A stretch of 6,348 bases of DNA from contig JAUNJL010000106.1 of NCBI GenBank assembly GCA_030533315.1, positions 1 through 6,348 of the forward strand, read 5' to 3'. The notes under the pieces are model-generated. The model saw only the letters and a program-made list of their open reading frames with translations, did not search any database and had not been told where the DNA came from. Numbering within the stretch: position 1 is the first letter of the stretch; every line of letters starts with the position of its first letter. The DNA comes from Eubacteriales bacterium (GTDB lineage Bacteria; Bacillota_A; Clostridia; Lachnospirales; Lachnospiraceae). Shown here piece by piece: positions 1 to 6,279 of the stretch. Made by a program: the position numbers and the translations under genes.

Positions 1-1444
1 CCGTCACCGGGTCCGCGTTGTACAGCTCGCCCCGGCTGTAGCTGTCCTGGGTCATGCCCGTAAAGAAGTCGTTGATATACTGCTTGTGAGGCCGTTCCAT
101 CATCCCCCAGCTCTCCAGAGAATGGTAATCCAGCCCCCAGCCGATGTCGTCGTGGCACCGGAGGTAATTCAGGAACACATACTCCTTTGGAAGGGACGCT
201 AAAATATCCATCTGTTTCTTCAACAGCCGGGTATCCCTGGTGGCCAGAGAGTTCCAGGTGGTAGCCATAGTAGTCACGTTGTACAGCATATGGCACTCCG
301 GCTTTTCCAGAGTCCCAAAATAGGGGGCCACCTTGGAGGGCTCCATCACCACTTCCCCAAGAAGGAGGATGCCCGGGCAGACGATCTCCCCGATCATCCG
401 CATCATCCGCACAATGGTGTGTACCTGGGGAAGGTTCCGGCAGTCTGTTCCCAGCTCCTTCCAGATGTAGGGCACCGCGTCAATACGGATCACATCGATC
501 CCCACATTGGCAAAGAACAGGAAATTGTACATCATCTCGTTAAACACCCTGGGGTTCCTGTAGTTCAAATCCCACTGATAGGGGTAAAAGCTGGTCATCA
601 CATGGTGCCCGATCTCCGGCAGATAGGTAAAGTTGCCGGGGGCCGTGGTAGGAAACACCTGGGGCACCGTTTCCTCGTATTTGGCCGGAATCTCATAGTT
701 ATCATAGAAGAAGTACCGGCTCATGTACTCCCCCTCTCCCCTGCGGGCCCGAACAGCCCATTCGTGATCCTCAGAGGTATGGTTCATCACAAAATCCATG
801 CACAGGCTGATGCCCCGCCCGTGGCAGTCCTTGGCAAGCTCCTCCAGGTCCTCCATGGTCCCCAGCTCCGGCTGCACCTTGCGGAAATCCGCCACCGCGT
901 ACCCGCCGTCAGATCTTCCCTTAGGCGATTCCAGCAGGGGCATGAGGTGCATATAGTTGACGCCGCACTGCTCCACATAGTCCAGCTTTTCCTGAACGCC
1001 CTTCAGAGTCCCTCCAAAGTTGTCCACATAAAGCATCATTCCCAGAAGGTCGTTCTGCCGGAACCAGCCTGGGTTTTCCTCCCTCCTGCGGTCCAGTCCC
1101 TTCAGCGCCTCCCGGCGCTCCTCATAGAAGCGCTTCATGTTCTGAGTCAGCTCGTCCAGCATCTCCTCATTTTGGTACAGCTCCATATACAGCCATTTCA
1201 GCTCGTCAAAATGCCTCTGAAACCTGGTTTCATATTCCCCAGGCGTCCTTGTCTCTTTTTTGGGGGCCGCGTTCCCTTCTGTTTTTGGGGCTTTCCCCGT
1301 GGCGGCTGCCTTCTTTTTCCCGGGAAGGGCCCTTGTCTTTTTCCCGGCCTCCCCCTCCGTTTTCAGGAGGGCGGCAGCCTGAACCGTCTTAGAGCTGTCC
1401 GTTTTCCTGGACACCGGACTGCTCACTGCTCCTTTCTTTCTCAT
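1..1444 (-). CDS. Amylosucrase-like GH13 (subfamily 4-type) glucosyltransferase, 3' end outside window
   Basis: Partial gene: 481 codons from ATG at 1444 run off the left edge without a stop. The protein resembles amylosucrase, which moves the glucosyl unit of sucrose onto an alpha-1,4-glucan and releases fructose; family relatives hydrolyse sucrose. It is probably cytoplasmic, as no signal peptide is seen. Seen directly: a Lys/Ala-rich tail (residues 1-69), a helical N-terminal region (about 70-130), then a TIM barrel starting at GMMLYVDNFGGTLKG. SDGGYAV (178-184) and FVMNHTS (218-224) match the amylosucrase active site (D179, Y182, H222). The nucleophile is D322 in VIRIDAV, the acid/base E364 in LLGEVV, and the transition-state Asp D432 in CHDDIGW. 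Neisseria polysaccharea amylosucrase is about 636 residues, so roughly 190 are missing here, including the Arg509 equivalent. The start follows an AAGGAG 8 bases upstream that overlaps the GH32 stop. The fold and subfamily are well supported; transferase versus hydrolase activity cannot be settled from this fragment. Confidence 0.9.
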   Translation of the reverse strand, partial: MRKKGAVSSPVSRKTDSSKTVQAAALLKTEGEAGKKTRALPGKKKAAATGKAPKTEGNAAPKKETRTPGEYETRFQRHFDELKWLYMELYQNEEMLDELTQNMKRFYEERREALKGLDRRREENPGWFRQNDLLGMMLYVDNFGGTLKGVQEKLDYVEQCGVNYMHLMPLLESPKGRSDGGYAVADFRKVQPELGTMEDLEELAKDCHGRGISLCMDFVMNHTSEDHEWAVRARRGEGEYMSRYFFYDNYEIPAKYEETVPQVFPTTAPGNFTYLPEIGHHVMTSFYPYQWDLNYRNPRVFNEMMYNFLFFANVGIDVIRIDAVPYIWKELGTDCRNLPQVHTIVRMMRMIGEIVCPGILLLGEVVMEPSKVAPYFGTLEKPECHMLYNVTTMATTWNSLATRDTRLLKKQMDILASLPKEYVFLNYLRCHDDIGWGLDYHSLESWGMMERPHKQYINDFFTGMTQDSYSRGELYNADPVT

Positions 1445-1452
1445 AAGCTCCG

Positions 1453-1458
1453 CTCCTT
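1453..1458 (-). promoter_or_regulatory. Ribosome binding site of the GH13 gene
   Basis: On the minus strand AAGGAG lies 8 bases before the ATG at 1444 and overlaps the TAA stop of the GH32 gene. It fixes the start of the GH13 gene, including its unusual Lys-rich tail, and suggests translational coupling to GH32. A GTG at codon 7 also has an AAAGGAG upstream, but that spacing is too short to be preferred. Confidence 0.75.
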
Positions 1459-2983
1459 AGTCCCTTCCTGCCGTCCAGAGAAATACCTGTCCCCGCCCGA
1501 CAGGGCCGGTCACCTTCATATTTCCCTTTAGGAAGGGAGATTCTGTCTCATAAAAGGCGTTGAAGGTACCTTTGTTTCCATGCACCTCCACAACATATCT
1601 GTCAACGATCACATGAAGCTCCTTCAGGGTTTCCGGAAGCCGGGTCCGCTGATCCCCAAAGGTCAGCTCCCCCTCCTTCACCGTGAGCTTCTGTCCAAAA
1701 AATTGTACTTCAACACTTCCAGACCCCTCCAGCTCCAGGCTGATCTCCGTCACGCCCTCCTGTTCGGTCTCCATGGAAAAGCCTTCCTCTCCCAGGGAGA
1801 AGTCAGCCATCTTTTTCTTGCTTTCCTCGTACTCCCGCACCGGCAGAAGAGAAAGGCAGGGGCCCTCCCCTTGCTTCACAAGAGTCAGCTCCCTTGGGAT
1901 GCTCATCATTCCCGTGTACAACTGGCCCGGATTTTTCGTCCGCAGCCAGGCGATGCTGACCACTCTGCCCTCCGCGCCGCTGCAGGTCTGAGCCGCGTAG
2001 GGAAGGGGCGTCTGATAGGCCAACCGCCGCACCTTGTCTGTGCAAAAGGTATATCCGTCAAAATCCCCCAGATAGTAAAAGCCGTCTGCGCTGGTGAAAA
2101 CCCACATCGGTTTTCCCTCATACTCCAGGCAGAAAAGATCCGGGCACTCCCACGCCTCATCCAGGACGATCCGGTCCGTCTCCTCCCAATCCTTCAGATT
2201 TTCTGAACGGAAAAAGGCAAATTCATTTCCCTGGATCCAAAGCACCATGACGTAAGCCTTTGTCTCCTCATGCCAGAAGATCTTGGGATCCCTGGTATCC
2301 TTTTCCATCTCCCCGATGGTCACTCCGGGAAGCTTCTCAAGGCTCTCCCCTTCGTCCCTGCTCACCGCGATCCTCTGGGTAAACAGCCGTCCCTCGCTCC
2401 AGGGACTTCCCCCTCCGGCAGCGGAATAGTAAAAGAGAAGGGTATCCCCAGGAAGCCCTAAAAGCCCCCGCTCGTTCACAAGGCCGCAGCCGGAAAAGGC
2501 AGGGCCTGTCTCATCGGGAAACAGCACGTGATCTCCCTGAATAAAAGTGAGAAGATCCCGGCTTTTGGCGTGTCCCCAGGACATATTCTGCCACTGGGTA
2601 TTCATGGGATTGTGCTGGAAATACAGGTGATACCACCCGTTATGATAAAGGAAGCCGTTTGGGTCGTTGATCCAGCCTCTCTGGGCCGTGAAATGGATCA
2701 GCGGACGGCAAAGAGGCTCATACTGGTAATCATCCTGCTGACGAAAGGAATCCAGAATTTTTATATCAAAATTCCCCCGGATCGTCAACGTCTCTTCCTT
2801 ATATTGTTCCACATTCAGGTAGCTGATATAATCCCAGGAATCTTTTCCCACATCCACGCACACCGGAACCTGAAACTCAAAAATTTTCTCCTCCCCAAGA
2901 AAAATCTCCAGCATTTTTTCCGGCTGCTCCGCGTAAATGGGGATACCCAGGTATTTTTTTTCGATTTTTATGGTATGATCCAT
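1457..2983 (-). CDS. GH32 beta-fructosidase (sucrose/fructan hydrolase), intracellular
   Basis: A 508-residue glycoside hydrolase of family 32, which removes terminal beta-linked fructose from sucrose, fructo-oligosaccharides, inulin or levan. All three family motifs are visible: WINDPNG (104-110) with nucleophile D107, RDPK (231-234) with transition-state Asp D232, and ECPD (279-282) with acid/base E279. FSGCG (163-167) matches the usual FSG substrate-pocket strand. The five-bladed propeller spans about 92-370 and a C-terminal beta-sandwich about 385-505. There are roughly 90 extra residues before the catalytic domain, and no signal peptide, so it should act on imported sugar. As uptake is by an ABC importer rather than a PTS, the substrate is probably unphosphorylated. 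AGGAGG 7 bases before the ATG supports the start. It lies downstream of a terminator and 12 bases before the GH13 gene. Family assignment is firm; sucrose versus longer fructans is not decided by the sequence. Confidence 0.95.
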   Translation of the reverse strand: MDHTIKIEKKYLGIPIYAEQPEKMLEIFLGEEKIFEFQVPVCVDVGKDSWDYISYLNVEQYKEETLTIRGNFDIKILDSFRQQDDYQYEPLCRPLIHFTAQRGWINDPNGFLYHNGWYHLYFQHNPMNTQWQNMSWGHAKSRDLLTFIQGDHVLFPDETGPAFSGCGLVNERGLLGLPGDTLLFYYSAAGGGSPWSEGRLFTQRIAVSRDEGESLEKLPGVTIGEMEKDTRDPKIFWHEETKAYVMVLWIQGNEFAFFRSENLKDWEETDRIVLDEAWECPDLFCLEYEGKPMWVFTSADGFYYLGDFDGYTFCTDKVRRLAYQTPLPYAAQTCSGAEGRVVSIAWLRTKNPGQLYTGMMSIPRELTLVKQGEGPCLSLLPVREYEESKKKMADFSLGEEGFSMETEQEGVTEISLELEGSGSVEVQFFGQKLTVKEGELTFGDQRTRLPETLKELHVIVDRYVVEVHGNKGTFNAFYETESPFLKGNMKVTGPVGRGQVFLWTAGRD

Positions 2984-2990
2984 CTTCCTT

Positions 2991-2996
2991 CCTCCT
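2991..2996 (-). promoter_or_regulatory. Ribosome binding site of the GH32 gene
   Basis: A perfect AGGAGG on the minus strand lies 7 bases upstream of the ATG at 2983. It gives this gene an independent, strong initiation site after the intergenic terminator. Confidence 0.8.
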
Positions 2997-3006
2997 GATC
3001 AAAATA

Positions 3007-3036
3007 GGTATTGCCGTCCGGCAGGAACGGCATACC
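3007..3036 (-). promoter_or_regulatory. Second intergenic hairpin upstream of GH32
   Basis: An inverted repeat with two 5-bp blocks per arm: GGTAT+GCCGT (3036-3027) pairs with ACGGC (3017-3013) and ATACC (3011-3007). A single bulged A sits at 3012 and the loop has 9 bases. In the mRNA it would fold between the terminator U-tract and the GH32 ribosome binding site. It is followed by TATTTTG, so it could be a weak second terminator, an mRNA 5'-end stabiliser after processing, or a DNA operator. The structure is seen directly; its role is not known. Confidence 0.5.
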
Positions 3037-3037
3037 G

Positions 3038-3084
3038 AAAAAAAGGACGCAGGGAGAATACCGGCTGTATTCCCCGCTGCGTCC
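3038..3084 (-). terminator. Strong rho-independent terminator between the permease and enzyme genes
   Basis: On the minus strand, 6 bases after the permease stop codon, an 8-bp perfect stem (GGACGCAG/CTGCGTCC) continues past one bulged C into a 9-bp stem with a single G-U pair. A 5-base loop closes it and seven T residues (3044-3038) follow directly. This is a textbook intrinsic terminator oriented with the genes. The other strand has no T-tract. I see no convincing promoter between it and the GH32 gene, so the enzymes probably depend on partial readthrough, which makes this an intra-operon attenuator. Confidence 0.9.
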
Positions 3085-3090
3085 CTCCTA

Positions 3091-3951
3091 TCATCCTTTC
3101 ACGGCACCGGATGTTACGCCTTCTACAATATATCTTTGCAGGAACAGGTACAGGATCAGGATGGGCAGCATTGCCAGAAGCAGGGCGGCCATAACAAGTC
3201 CCATATCTGTGGAATAGGTTCCGTAAAATGCCTGTGTGGCGATGGGAATGGTGTACAGCTCCTTGCGGCCAAGTACAAGGCTGGGCAGGAGGTAATCATT
3301 CCAGAATGCCATGGCGTCGATGATGGCCACTGTGGCGATGGTGGGCTTCAGAAGCGGAAAGACGATCTTCCAGAAGGTCTGCCATCTGGTACAGCCGTCG
3401 ATCAGCGCCGCCTCCTCCAGCTCCAGGGGGATGTTGGTACGGATCGCCCCGTGGAACATAAAGGTGGCCATGGAAACGGAGAATCCCACATGCATCAGCA
3501 CCAGGGTCACCCGGCTGTTCAAAACTCCGAAGATACCTCCGTACAGAGATACCAGCGGGATCATCAGCACCTGGAAGGGAATGACCATGGAAGCGATCAT
3601 CCCTGCGAACAGGATGGCGCAGGCCTTCCATTTATTCCGCACGATCACAAAGGCAGCCATGGAGGACACCAGAAGGGTCAGTACGGTAGCGGAGGTCGTG
3701 ATGATGAGAGAGTTCTTAAACACCACCAGGAAATCCATCTTTTTCATGGCGTCCGGGAAGTTGCTTAAAATAAAGCCATGCTCACCGATCAGCGCCAGAG
3801 GATTGGAGGTAATGTCTCCCTTTGTCTTAAATACGTTGACAATGACAAGAAGGAAAGGGAACACAAAGAGGAGTAACAGTATGGCAAGTACCACGAGCAT
3901 GATCACGTGGGATACTGTTTTTTTGCGGGCAGCTTTTTTATTATCATCCAT
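3091..3951 (-). CDS. Carbohydrate ABC transporter permease, MalG type (CUT1)
   Basis: A 286-residue inner-membrane permease, one half of the channel of a CUT1-family ABC sugar importer. About six hydrophobic spans are visible: roughly 15-40, 78-103, 110-138, 145-170, 203-226 and 251-273. The cytoplasmic EAA loop that docks the ATPase is clear at 179-203 (EEAALIDGCTRWQTF and onward). The end, QRYIVEGVTSGAVKG, is the typical MalG-family C-terminus. Its ATG shares one base with the stop of the upstream permease (TAATG), a sign of translational coupling and equal subunit supply; an AGGTGG lies 7 bases before the start. A strong terminator follows the stop. Substrate cannot be read from this subunit. 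The neighbouring enzymes suggest sucrose or a fructo-oligosaccharide. Confidence 0.95.
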   Translation of the reverse strand: MDDNKKAARKKTVSHVIMLVVLAILLLLFVFPFLLVIVNVFKTKGDITSNPLALIGEHGFILSNFPDAMKKMDFLVVFKNSLIITTSATVLTLLVSSMAAFVIVRNKWKACAILFAGMIASMVIPFQVLMIPLVSLYGGIFGVLNSRVTLVLMHVGFSVSMATFMFHGAIRTNIPLELEEAALIDGCTRWQTFWKIVFPLLKPTIATVAIIDAMAFWNDYLLPSLVLGRKELYTIPIATQAFYGTYSTDMGLVMAALLLAMLPILILYLFLQRYIVEGVTSGAVKG

Positions 3952-4832
3952 TATGCTTCCACCTCTCCTTTCTTGCCAATGTATACCTGCGTCACGCCTA
4001 CGATCGCGCAGACGACGAACAGGATCAGAGCTTCTGCCTGGCCAATGCCGTATTTCTTATAAGTGAAGGCCTGGTTGTAAACGTGCATAGCGGCCATGAC
4101 AGATGTGTTAAAGGGCTCGCCTTTCGTCAAGGAAAGGTTTACATCGTATACCATGAAGCATCTCGTAATGGTCAGGAAGAGACACTGCACGAAGGATGCC
4201 CGCATCAGGGGAATGATCACGTGCATGGTAGCCTGTGACTGGGTGCAGCCGTCGATCTGAGCAGCCTCCATCAGGCTCTTGGGAACGCTCATGAAGCCTG
4301 CCACATAGATCAGCATCATATATCCGGCATACTGCCAAACAGAAACGATGATCAGACAGAGCATGGCTCCGTTTGTGGTGGCCAGCCAGGAGGTAGACAG
4401 CGCTCCGATAGAAAGCGCCTGCCCCAGGGAAACGAATGCCCGGTTAAATACGAACTTCCATACATAACCAAGAACGATACCGCCGATCAGGTTCGGAATG
4501 AAGAAGCCTGCCCGGAAGAAATTCTGTCCCTTCACGCCGCTGGTCACAAGATAGGCCAGCACAAAGGCCACAATATTGACAAATACAACCGCGATCACGG
4601 AGTAAATAAAGGTCCTTCCCAGGGACTGCCAGAAGGCAACGTCCTGGAATGCCGACATGTAATTGGCAAAGCCTACAAAGGGCTTTGATTTGGAAACGCC
4701 GTCCCAGTTGGTGAAGGTAAGATACAAGCCGTAGATAAAAGGCAGGATCACCACACCAATAAACAACAGCGTTGCCGGTCCGGCAAACATGAGGTACTGA
4801 CCCACTTTATATGACATGGTATTCTTTTTCAT
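3951..4832 (-). CDS. Carbohydrate ABC transporter permease, MalF type (CUT1)
   Basis: The partner permease of the sugar importer, 293 residues from the chosen start. Hydrophobic spans lie near 13-40, 75-96, 108-129, 156-180, 214-235 and 266-285. The EAA loop runs from about 189 to 213 (MEAAQIDGCTQSQAT and onward). The motif FTNWDGVS after the first span is typical of sugar permeases of this family. An in-frame ATG lies 9 codons upstream at 4859, but it has no good ribosome binding site. The ATG at 4832 has an AGGAGG 10 bases upstream and begins MKKNTMSYKVGQYLMF, as relatives do, so I chose 4832. It lacks the large periplasmic insertion of Escherichia coli MalF, as is normal in Firmicutes. It overlaps the next permease by one base and follows the binding-protein gene after a structured 193-base gap. 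Confidence 0.93.
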   Translation of the reverse strand: MKKNTMSYKVGQYLMFAGPATLLFIGVVILPFIYGLYLTFTNWDGVSKSKPFVGFANYMSAFQDVAFWQSLGRTFIYSVIAVVFVNIVAFVLAYLVTSGVKGQNFFRAGFFIPNLIGGIVLGYVWKFVFNRAFVSLGQALSIGALSTSWLATTNGAMLCLIIVSVWQYAGYMMLIYVAGFMSVPKSLMEAAQIDGCTQSQATMHVIIPLMRASFVQCLFLTITRCFMVYDVNLSLTKGEPFNTSVMAAMHVYNQAFTYKKYGIGQAEALILFVVCAIVGVTQVYIGKKGEVEA

Positions 4833-4842
4833 GTCCTCTTTC

Positions 4843-4848
4843 CCTCCT
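4843..4848 (-). promoter_or_regulatory. Ribosome binding site deciding the MalF-type permease start
   Basis: A perfect AGGAGG on the minus strand lies 10 bases before the ATG at 4832 and inside the 9-codon extension that would begin at 4859. This favours the shorter protein. Confidence 0.75.
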
Positions 4849-4863
4849 ATAGGTAACATGAAT

Positions 4864-4909
4864 GCCTGCCGTTTAGTCTCGTCATGTTGTCCGTATGAAT
4901 CCGGCAGGC
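4864..4909 (-). repeat. Inverted repeat with 8-bp arms upstream of the permease genes
   Basis: Perfect arms GCCTGCCG (4909-4902 on the minus strand) and CGGCAGGC (4871-4864) flank a 30-base spacer. The second arm ends about 15 bases before the AGGAGG of the MalF-type permease. It could fold as an RNA stem with a large loop or act as paired DNA half-sites. No role can be assigned. Confidence 0.45.
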
Positions 4910-4928
4910 TTTTCAGGGTCTTTTGAAA

Positions 4929-4959
4929 GGAGGAGCCGGCGCCTGGCCGGCTCTTCTCC
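4929..4959 (-). promoter_or_regulatory. GC-rich stem-loop between binding protein and permeases
   Basis: A perfect 8-bp stem, GAGCCGGC/GCCGGCTC, with a 5-base loop is extended by GGAG/CTCC across a two-base AA bulge. It is followed only by TTTC then A residues, so it is a poor terminator. In sugar ABC operons such a structure after the binding-protein gene commonly limits readthrough or blocks 3' exonuclease decay, keeping binding-protein mRNA above permease mRNA. That role is inferred from position and structure. Confidence 0.6.
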
Positions 4960-4995
4960 TATATTCTGCTTTTTATATAGAGTATTCTATATTCT
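4959..4995 (-). repeat. AT-rich patch with a small palindrome and a 9-bp direct repeat
   Basis: Plus-strand CTATATTCT occurs at 4959-4967 and again at 4987-4995. Between and overlapping them, ATATAGA (4975-4981) and TCTATAT (4986-4992) form 7-bp arms around a 4-base loop. It lies just after the binding-protein stop and before the GC-rich stem-loop. There is no matching -35 element, so I do not call a promoter. It may simply be an unstructured AU-rich spacer. Confidence 0.35.
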
Positions 4996-5025
4996 TTCTT
5001 TTTCTATACGCGCTCTTACTGATTC

Positions 5026-6279
5026 TTAGTGCTCTACAGGAGCTGTGGATGTCCAGTAGCTCTCGATCTCGGAGGCAAAGCCCTCGCGGTCGCTCTGGCC
5101 TGCAAGATATTTCTGGAAGGCTGCTCCACAGAGAGAGTAGTGATCATCCGGCAGATAGTTGTAGTTGTCGATCAGGGAGCCTGCATCCGCAAATGCCTTT
5201 ACAGAAGTTCCAAGAGGATCGGTAACCTCAAGCTCGATGTTTCCAAAAGCAGGAACTAAGGAGCAGTCATTTACCAGGAAGGACTGTCCATCCTCCTCGT
5301 ATACCAGCCAGTTCAGGAAATCCTTTGCAGCCTGACGCTGCTCGTCAGATACGTTATCGGAGGAATCAATGTAGAAGAACTTGGAGCCGCCGCCTACAAG
5401 CTTCTGGTTGGAGCCGTCCTCGGTGTTCTGGGGAACAGGCATCATACCCATCTTCTCAGAGTAATCGTAAGCGTTGATCACGGACCAATCCCAGTTTCCG
5501 CCGAACATGAAAGCGATCTCACCTTCTGCCAGCTTCTGCTCGGTTACCTCACGCTCTGCGGCGATGGCGGTATCCTTTGCGTAATTGTACTCCATTAATG
5601 TATCGAAGGTATCCATTAATGCGTTGAACTTCTCGTTGTTGATCAGGTCTGCGGTTCCCTCATGAAGGGAAGTAATGAAGCCTTCCACATCCTCCTGCTC
5701 CTCATATACCTGTGCCAGGTAGTGAGCGCCTAAGGACCAGTCCTCTTTCATGATACCAACGGGGGTCTCCATGCCGCCCTCAGCCAGTGTAGCAAGAAGC
5801 TCCTTGAAGGAATCTAAGGTTGCGTAATCAGCGGGAACAAACTCCTCGCCGGTAATAGCCTCAATCGCCTCGGCGTTGTAGATCAGGCCTCTGGCCTCGA
5901 TGGTAACCGGGAAGCCCTTTACCTCTCCGTCTACGTCGATGGCATATACGGTATCCTTTACCCAATCCTGATCGCTTAAGTCGATGGCGTGCTCTGCGCC
6001 TAAGGAGTAAACATCCTTTGCGTCAACCATGGACATGGTGTATGGATCCTCGGAAGCATATCTGGTAGCCATATGAGCGGCAACGGTATCGCTGGAATAG
6101 TAAACCTCTACGTCAACGCCCTTCTCCTCGCTGTACTCGGCTGCCTTCTCCTCTAACTGGCTCTGGATCTCCATCTTAGAGTTAAAAATGGTGATGGACA
6201 CGTCCTCTGCCATAACCGGCACTGCCATGGATGCTGCCATGATCGCTGCAAGAGCTGCTGAAAATGCTTTTTTCTTCAT
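5026..6279 (-). CDS. Extracellular sugar-binding protein of a CUT1 ABC transporter
   Basis: A 417-residue solute-binding protein that captures the sugar outside the cell and delivers it to the two permeases encoded downstream. Residues 1-24 are a Sec signal peptide: MKKK, a hydrophobic alanine-rich core, then VMA before ED, a signal peptidase I-type site. There is no Cys near the cleavage site, so no lipobox; the only cysteines are 339 and 384. The mature protein begins VSITIFNSKMEIQSQ, the usual first strand of this fold. GGNWDWSVINAY (260-271) and GGGSKFFYI (296-304) are typical of family 1 sugar-binding proteins, with W263/W265 as likely sugar-stacking candidates (inferred). The mature chain is acidic. 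An AGGAGG lies 9 bases before the ATG. Arginine codons here are AGA, CGT and CGC, unlike the AGG/CGG-rich enzyme genes, which fits high expression. The ligand is inferred from context as sucrose or a short fructo-oligosaccharide. Confidence 0.95.
   Translation of the reverse strand: MKKKAFSAALAAIMAASMAVPVMAEDVSITIFNSKMEIQSQLEEKAAEYSEEKGVDVEVYYSSDTVAAHMATRYASEDPYTMSMVDAKDVYSLGAEHAIDLSDQDWVKDTVYAIDVDGEVKGFPVTIEARGLIYNAEAIEAITGEEFVPADYATLDSFKELLATLAEGGMETPVGIMKEDWSLGAHYLAQVYEEQEDVEGFITSLHEGTADLINNEKFNALMDTFDTLMEYNYAKDTAIAAEREVTEQKLAEGEIAFMFGGNWDWSVINAYDYSEKMGMMPVPQNTEDGSNQKLVGGGSKFFYIDSSDNVSDEQRQAAKDFLNWLVYEEDGQSFLVNDCSLVPAFGNIELEVTDPLGTSVKAFADAGSLIDNYNYLPDDHYSLCGAAFQKYLAGQSDREGFASEIESYWTSTAPVEH

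Noticed and set aside
290..1531. A 413-codon open frame on the plus strand
   Set aside because: It lies opposite the GH13 gene, whose protein has clear amylosucrase motifs. The plus-strand product is His/Pro/Leu-rich with no recognisable domain and no ribosome binding site, as expected of an antisense shadow in GC-rich DNA.
1580..2206. A 208-codon open frame on the plus strand
   Set aside because: It is antisense to the GH32 gene, which carries all catalytic motifs; the product looks like a low-information shadow.
3136..3768. A 210-codon open frame on the plus strand
   Set aside because: Antisense to the MalG-type permease; its Gly/His/Gln-rich composition is what the reverse complement of a membrane protein gene gives.
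3311..4066. A 251-codon open frame on the plus strand
   Set aside because: It is antisense to the two permease genes, spans their junction, and has no domain or ribosome binding site.
4833..4859. Nine-codon longer start for the MalF-type permease
   Set aside because: The upstream ATG has only a weak GGCAGG-like site, while the AGGAGG inside the extension serves the ATG at 4832.
4959..4995. Possible internal promoter for the permeases
   Set aside because: TATA-like strings are present but no TTGACA-like element lies at a suitable distance; AT-richness alone explains them.
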